From NCBI RefSeq assembly GCF_009905375.1, contig NC_133652.1, positions 122,905,205-122,969,204 on the forward strand: a stretch of DNA of 64,000 nucleotides, read 5' to 3'. Each line of letters starts with the position of its first letter. Position 1 is the first letter of the stretch. The notes below the pieces were generated by a model. The model worked only from the letters and a program-made list of their open reading frames with translations. It made no database searches and was not told the origin of the DNA. The DNA comes from Apium graveolens (taxonomy: Eukaryota > Streptophyta > Magnoliopsida > Apiales > Apiaceae). Below, piece by piece: positions 60,031 to 64,000 of this stretch. The position numbers and the translations under genes are program-made.

Positions 60031-60437
60031 CTCTAACCATGGTTATCAATTCCACAGTGGTCCTTTATTCATTCTTGTCAGGATCCTCCACGGGATCCTC
60101 CTCAACCACAATTCCTTCTAGGACAGCATCCTCAACCGCTACATCCTCAATATGAACATCATCTGGTCCTGCGTTAGGACGCTCTATCGGATCCACAATC
60201 TGATCTCCAATAAGTAATAAAAAATCATCGCGTTGTTGCTCCTCAACCTCAGGGTTCGGAGTCCCGCTACCATCTACGATAACGAACTACGCTTCTATCA
60301 CGATATTTATAAGGGTTCCCATAAGGGTTTTAACTGTCAGTACTACGTTAGGTAGCCCGACTATGAACTTGGCAAGAGTTCTTATTATCTTAGTTATTAT
60401 CTTAACGTCACATCATCTCTGAGGTTTATAACGCTTA
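60031..60437 (-). other. Leader of F with acidic frame remnant
   Basis: Minus-strand frame about 60060-60290 rich in Glu/Asp (VEDAVLEGIVVEEDPVED), comparable to E's 37831-37998. No other gene. Confidence 0.5.
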
Positions 60438-60449
60438 GCTCTGATACCA
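60438..60449 (-). other. Primer binding site of F (tRNA-iMet)
   Basis: TGGTATCAGAGC on the minus strand, four bases from the 5' LTR. Confidence 0.92.
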
Positions 60450-60453
60450 CTTC

Positions 60454-63400
60454 TGTAACACCCCCAGATCCGGGGTCGGGGATCCGGGTCGTCACGAGTT
60501 CCATTTCCCTTAATAACACCCAATCTTAATAATTACTCAACTACTCTGTACTGTGACCCCACAATAAACACACACACCACACGTTATAGTCTCAGAGATG
60601 AACATCCAAAAATAACCACAAGTCATTTTATTCCATAATTATCTGCCAATACACCTTAAAAGGTTTTCTGAATAAATTTACATTTCTTTGCCATTATTAC
60701 AATTCATAAATATAAATAAATCTGGTACATCAAAAGTTGAAAGCCTAGCCTATTGGTAGTTCCTACCTCAGCTACGGCGGCATCAATGCTTCTAGAAAAT
60801 TGCGGAACGTCTCCTAATCACTTGCGAATCGGGACCTTGGTTCTGTTCATCTTTTCTATCTGATGTTGTGTGATGAAAGAAGAAAGCAAGGGTGAGCAGC
60901 AAGCCCACCAAAATAATATGTATAATAATTTACAATATATGAGCCTTCTCATAGTACTCATGAAAGTCTTGGTCAAAAGAAATGAACCAAGTTTGATATC
61001 TTAATGCGATGAAGTCGCAAAATATTCAGTATATATACATATATACTTTTCAAAATCTTGGAAGTCCTCTTCCATGCATAATATACACAGAGTTCCAGTG
61101 TATAACTGTATAAAAATATCGTTGCAAGGTGATCTCATATATCTAACCTTGTCTCAACTTTTTTCTGAAAATCTTTGTCATGCATAAGATAATCATTTAC
61201 TAGATATAAGTTTAAAAGATGAAGTTACAAGATACTCCAATATACTTTTATCTTTTCCAAATACTACTTGAACTACCACCGTTCAAGTTATAATTAGTTT
61301 GAAAAGTTCATCACGTAGATGAGACTAAAAGACCAGATTTGAATAGATTAAATCTTTAAAATATCATCAAAATAAAATGAAGTTACGAGATACTTCATTT
61401 GATGTAAACATCATTTTGAAAACTTGACCCTGCCAACACTCAACAATCGCCCAGCCGTAGCCTTTCTATCGAAGTGCTCTGGGTAGTGTTGCAGAAATAT
61501 CCAATTGGATGATGAACTCATTACGGGAGTTTGCCGCGCCAGGAAGACCACTTACGATGATCAGTCGTAGTAGTACAACCCCACCATTTTCTACATGTAG
61601 AGGAGAACCTGTCGGATTTACTTGTCAACCGAACACTGAACTCCTAAGGAATGGACCGCCTTAGCGGAACTTCCAGGCCATTTGGGCCAATATAATAAGG
61701 CTGGGCCGGCGCCACTCGACCACTTACGCCACTCCTAGTTCAGATGAAATCCATGACTCTGAAACGTAAAGCTCGTTCCCCCTTTCCCCAAGTAGAAACT
61801 TGTTGATACGGCTCCACCAAGAAGTCGTATCTAGTTGGAAAGGAGAACTCACCGATATTTCCCAGGCGATGCCTGTTAATGGATTAACTTGTTCCAAGAA
61901 TTTTACTTCCCGAGTGTTGGGTAAGTAATCGATTCATTTAACAAAACAGCAACCTTGTTGCGAATATAAAACACACCACAGAGCCGGATCCCTCAGGTTT
62001 TGAGCGAGTATTTAAATCCCCTTCGAAAGGAGGATCTTAAATATAAAAATGAGTTTTGGGATCCGCTCTAACTTTTAAAAATCATTTTGAAGACTCGCAA
62101 AACATTTTTAAGAATGTTTGGAGTGATGCTGATTTAACAAAATAAATCAGTCCCAATATATTAGAAAATATCTGAATATTATTATTTAAATAATATTTCC
62201 ATAAAGAATAATCTTTATAAAAATAATTGAAGTAGAAGTTTTGAAACTTATACTTGAAATGAATATTAAATATCCAAAGATATACATATACGAAAGTACT
62301 ATCTTTATTTGAATAATCAAAAGTGAGTTTGATTATTTACACCTTATTCTTTAATAAAATAAAGAATATATCTCAGCAAATAATCGGAGTCATAGATCCT
62401 CAAATGAATATTCAAATAATATTCAATAAATAAAATAAGCTGAGTCATAATACCTCGAATGAATATTATAAATAATATTCATTAAATAAAATAAAGGAGT
62501 CATACATCCTCAAATGAATATTCAAATAATATTCAATAAATAATATAAAAGAGTCATAAGCCCTCGAATGAATATTCAAATAATATTCAATAAATAATAA
62601 AAGGAGTCATACGCCTTCGAATAATATTCGAAATAATATTCAATAATAAATAAAGTTTAAAGTCATCGAATAAACCTTATTCGATTAATAGTTTGGAAAA
62701 CTATAACCATATATATATAAATATATAAATATATATATATATATATATCCATATCCATATATATAAAATCTACTCGGGATCCTCGACTCCCGGTTTTTGA
62801 AAATATTTTCACCTTTGGGTCCCTATACTAAGGGTATAAGCAAGTTACCGCTATCCTCTAGCATAGGTATTATCAAATGAACCAACAGATATATATTTCA
62901 AGAATATGAAACAGGCATGCATATATACCATATCACATGCTACAATATATCGCAAAAGTTTGCTAAATAACCAATAGGCATTTATCGCAAGATCATGCAT
63001 ATACAAATGTATACATCACAACAACAGTGTATCGGATAGAATACTTGCCTGAGCGACTGGGGGGTTACGGATGGCTCGGGACGAGTCTGGTAACCTATAA
63101 ACAACAAGTAAGTTGGAATTAAACCAAAGTCACTTGTAAATCTATACTTTAACTAACTTAGACTCTAACGCTTATTCTGCGCTTACTGATTCTCTTAAGT
63201 CACTCGAGTACCCTCGGCTCCACCATTTTTAATAATTTAACCTTTACGAGTTTTAATGCGATTCCTTCGCGAGTGTCTTACCAACTGCCTAACACACTTA
63301 CCATAAATGTTTCATACATTAATTAACCCTTTTTGGTCTTTAACATATGTTTCAAAGTAAGGCGAGGGGAAAAGTTTCGTTCGCGAAACGCCGTTACTTG

Positions 63401-64000
63401 AAACGGTCGTTTCTCCTAAACCGTGCATCGGAATCGAACGAACTATATATCAAAACGAAGCTCGTAACATGAGCTATCTAAACATGGCAGTGGTCATAAT
63501 CTAGCAGGGGGTCCTCGGGTCCTAATGTTATGCACAAAACAGTCTAAAGAAAATCGGACGTTACGACGGCTATGTTTACGCGATTACCAATATTTATACC
63601 ACTCCAATTCTTTACCAATTCACTACAAACCACCCAACCATCATCAATACATCAAACACAACTTATATCAAGGCAAAGTCAGTCCATAATCTCAAGGTTT
63701 TCCAACTTATTCAACCGCAAACATGATCTACTAACCATAACTTAAGATTCATTAACCATTAACCAAGATTCATATCCAAAATCACCACAAATCCAACCAA
63801 ACTATCTAACATACATGGATCTTGCTATACATACATGGATATTTCTATATATACATTAATCCATCCATAAACTCATCAAAACTCAAAGTTCAAACTATAA
63901 GTTAAAGGTGAAAGTTGTTTATACCTCCTTGAAGCTTCCTAACACAACCCAAGAGCTTTGAATGCCTAAAAGAACCTTGATCCTTGCTTGTATAACCTTA
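60454..64000 (-). repeat. 5' LTR of F (partial; continues past window)
   Basis: Starts (plus strand) TGTAACACCCCCAG. Aligned with 38126-39776 and 52125 onward. It preserves the empty D target CGCAAAACATTTTTAAG (62096-62112). It would need about 860 bp more to match the length of the 3' LTR. Confidence 0.9.
62386..62665. repeat. About 55-bp tandem array in F 5' LTR
   Basis: Same array as 52411-52690, same unit number and no difference seen, consistent with recent common origin by reverse transcription. Confidence 0.85.

Larger units (their letters stand above)
38126..64000 (-). mobile_element. Element F: Ty3-gypsy, rearranged, with D nested in its 3' LTR; 5' LTR runs off window
   Basis: Read on the minus strand: 5' LTR (60454 onward), PBS 60438-60449, acidic leader, a duplicated RNase H/integrase piece, a decayed gag-pol, PPT, 3' LTR (38126-54885 minus D). 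LTR copies differ by only five substitutions and one TA-repeat length change over the roughly 3.5 kb comparable here, yet every coding segment is full of stops and shifts. F therefore probably moved as a non-autonomous element using proteins made by relatives. It is inserted in E's leader (left flank TATGC). Confidence 0.85.

Noticed and set aside
54901..60437. Cluster of short frames as separate host genes
   Set aside because: Minus-strand translation shows decayed gypsy gag, RT, RNase H and integrase motifs instead.

Overview
This window is plant nuclear DNA, made almost entirely of LTR retrotransposons nested in one another. No host gene, tRNA, rRNA or CRISPR array was recognised. The Ty1-copia elements have the plant SIRE/Maximus-like layout (extra genes downstream of pol). 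The Ty3-gypsy elements have the plant Tekay/Del chromovirus layout (long LTRs, chromodomain-like C-terminus). tRNA-iMet primer sites (TGGTATCAGAGCC) occur throughout. A eudicot with a repeat-rich genome is likely; Apiaceae is only a guess.

Layout. Element A (1-13352, copia, minus strand; 3' end beyond the window) has its 5' LTR at 12758-13352. It sits in B (13353-15159, minus), a fragment of another copia element. B is cut on its other side by C (15160-27109, copia, plus), a relative of A lying head-to-head with it and truncated at its 3' end. G (27110-32010, minus) is a gypsy 5' LTR with 1.5 kb of decayed leader, inserted in H (32011-32968), a dead copia RT fragment. Then come I (32969-33885, a copia LTR piece carrying a TACTTGCGAC array) and E (33886-38125, gypsy, plus; LTR plus leader). 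E is interrupted by F (38126 to beyond the window end, gypsy, minus). F is a dead, rearranged element with nearly identical LTRs. D (39777-52124, gypsy, plus) is inserted inside F's 3' LTR. D is complete: two 3658-bp LTRs, TSD AAACA, PBS, PPT and an intact 1510-codon gag-pol. The uninterrupted D target survives in F's other LTR near 62096.

Most interesting region. A and C carry two additional genes downstream of pol: a small 89-aa gene and a long accessory gene of about 1.2 kb codons. Each has its own TATA box at conserved spacing (85/87 bp and 154/155 bp before the ATG). A 20-bp palindrome lies 41-43 bp upstream of the small gene's TATA box in both copies. The small protein differs between copies mainly at synonymous sites (25 synonymous versus 8 non-synonymous or stop codons in 60). 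RT is about 94% identical between A and C, but the accessory protein's N-terminus is only about 65% identical, and divergence jumps just upstream of the small gene. A third, distant version of the accessory gene's 5' end, with the same TATA-to-ATG distance (149 bp), is inserted in A's gag. Together this suggests an exchangeable accessory cassette with its own promoters.

Relative ages: D is youngest (2 LTR differences seen), F is older (5 substitutions plus one microsatellite change), and E, I and H are older hosts. All identities were counted by eye.
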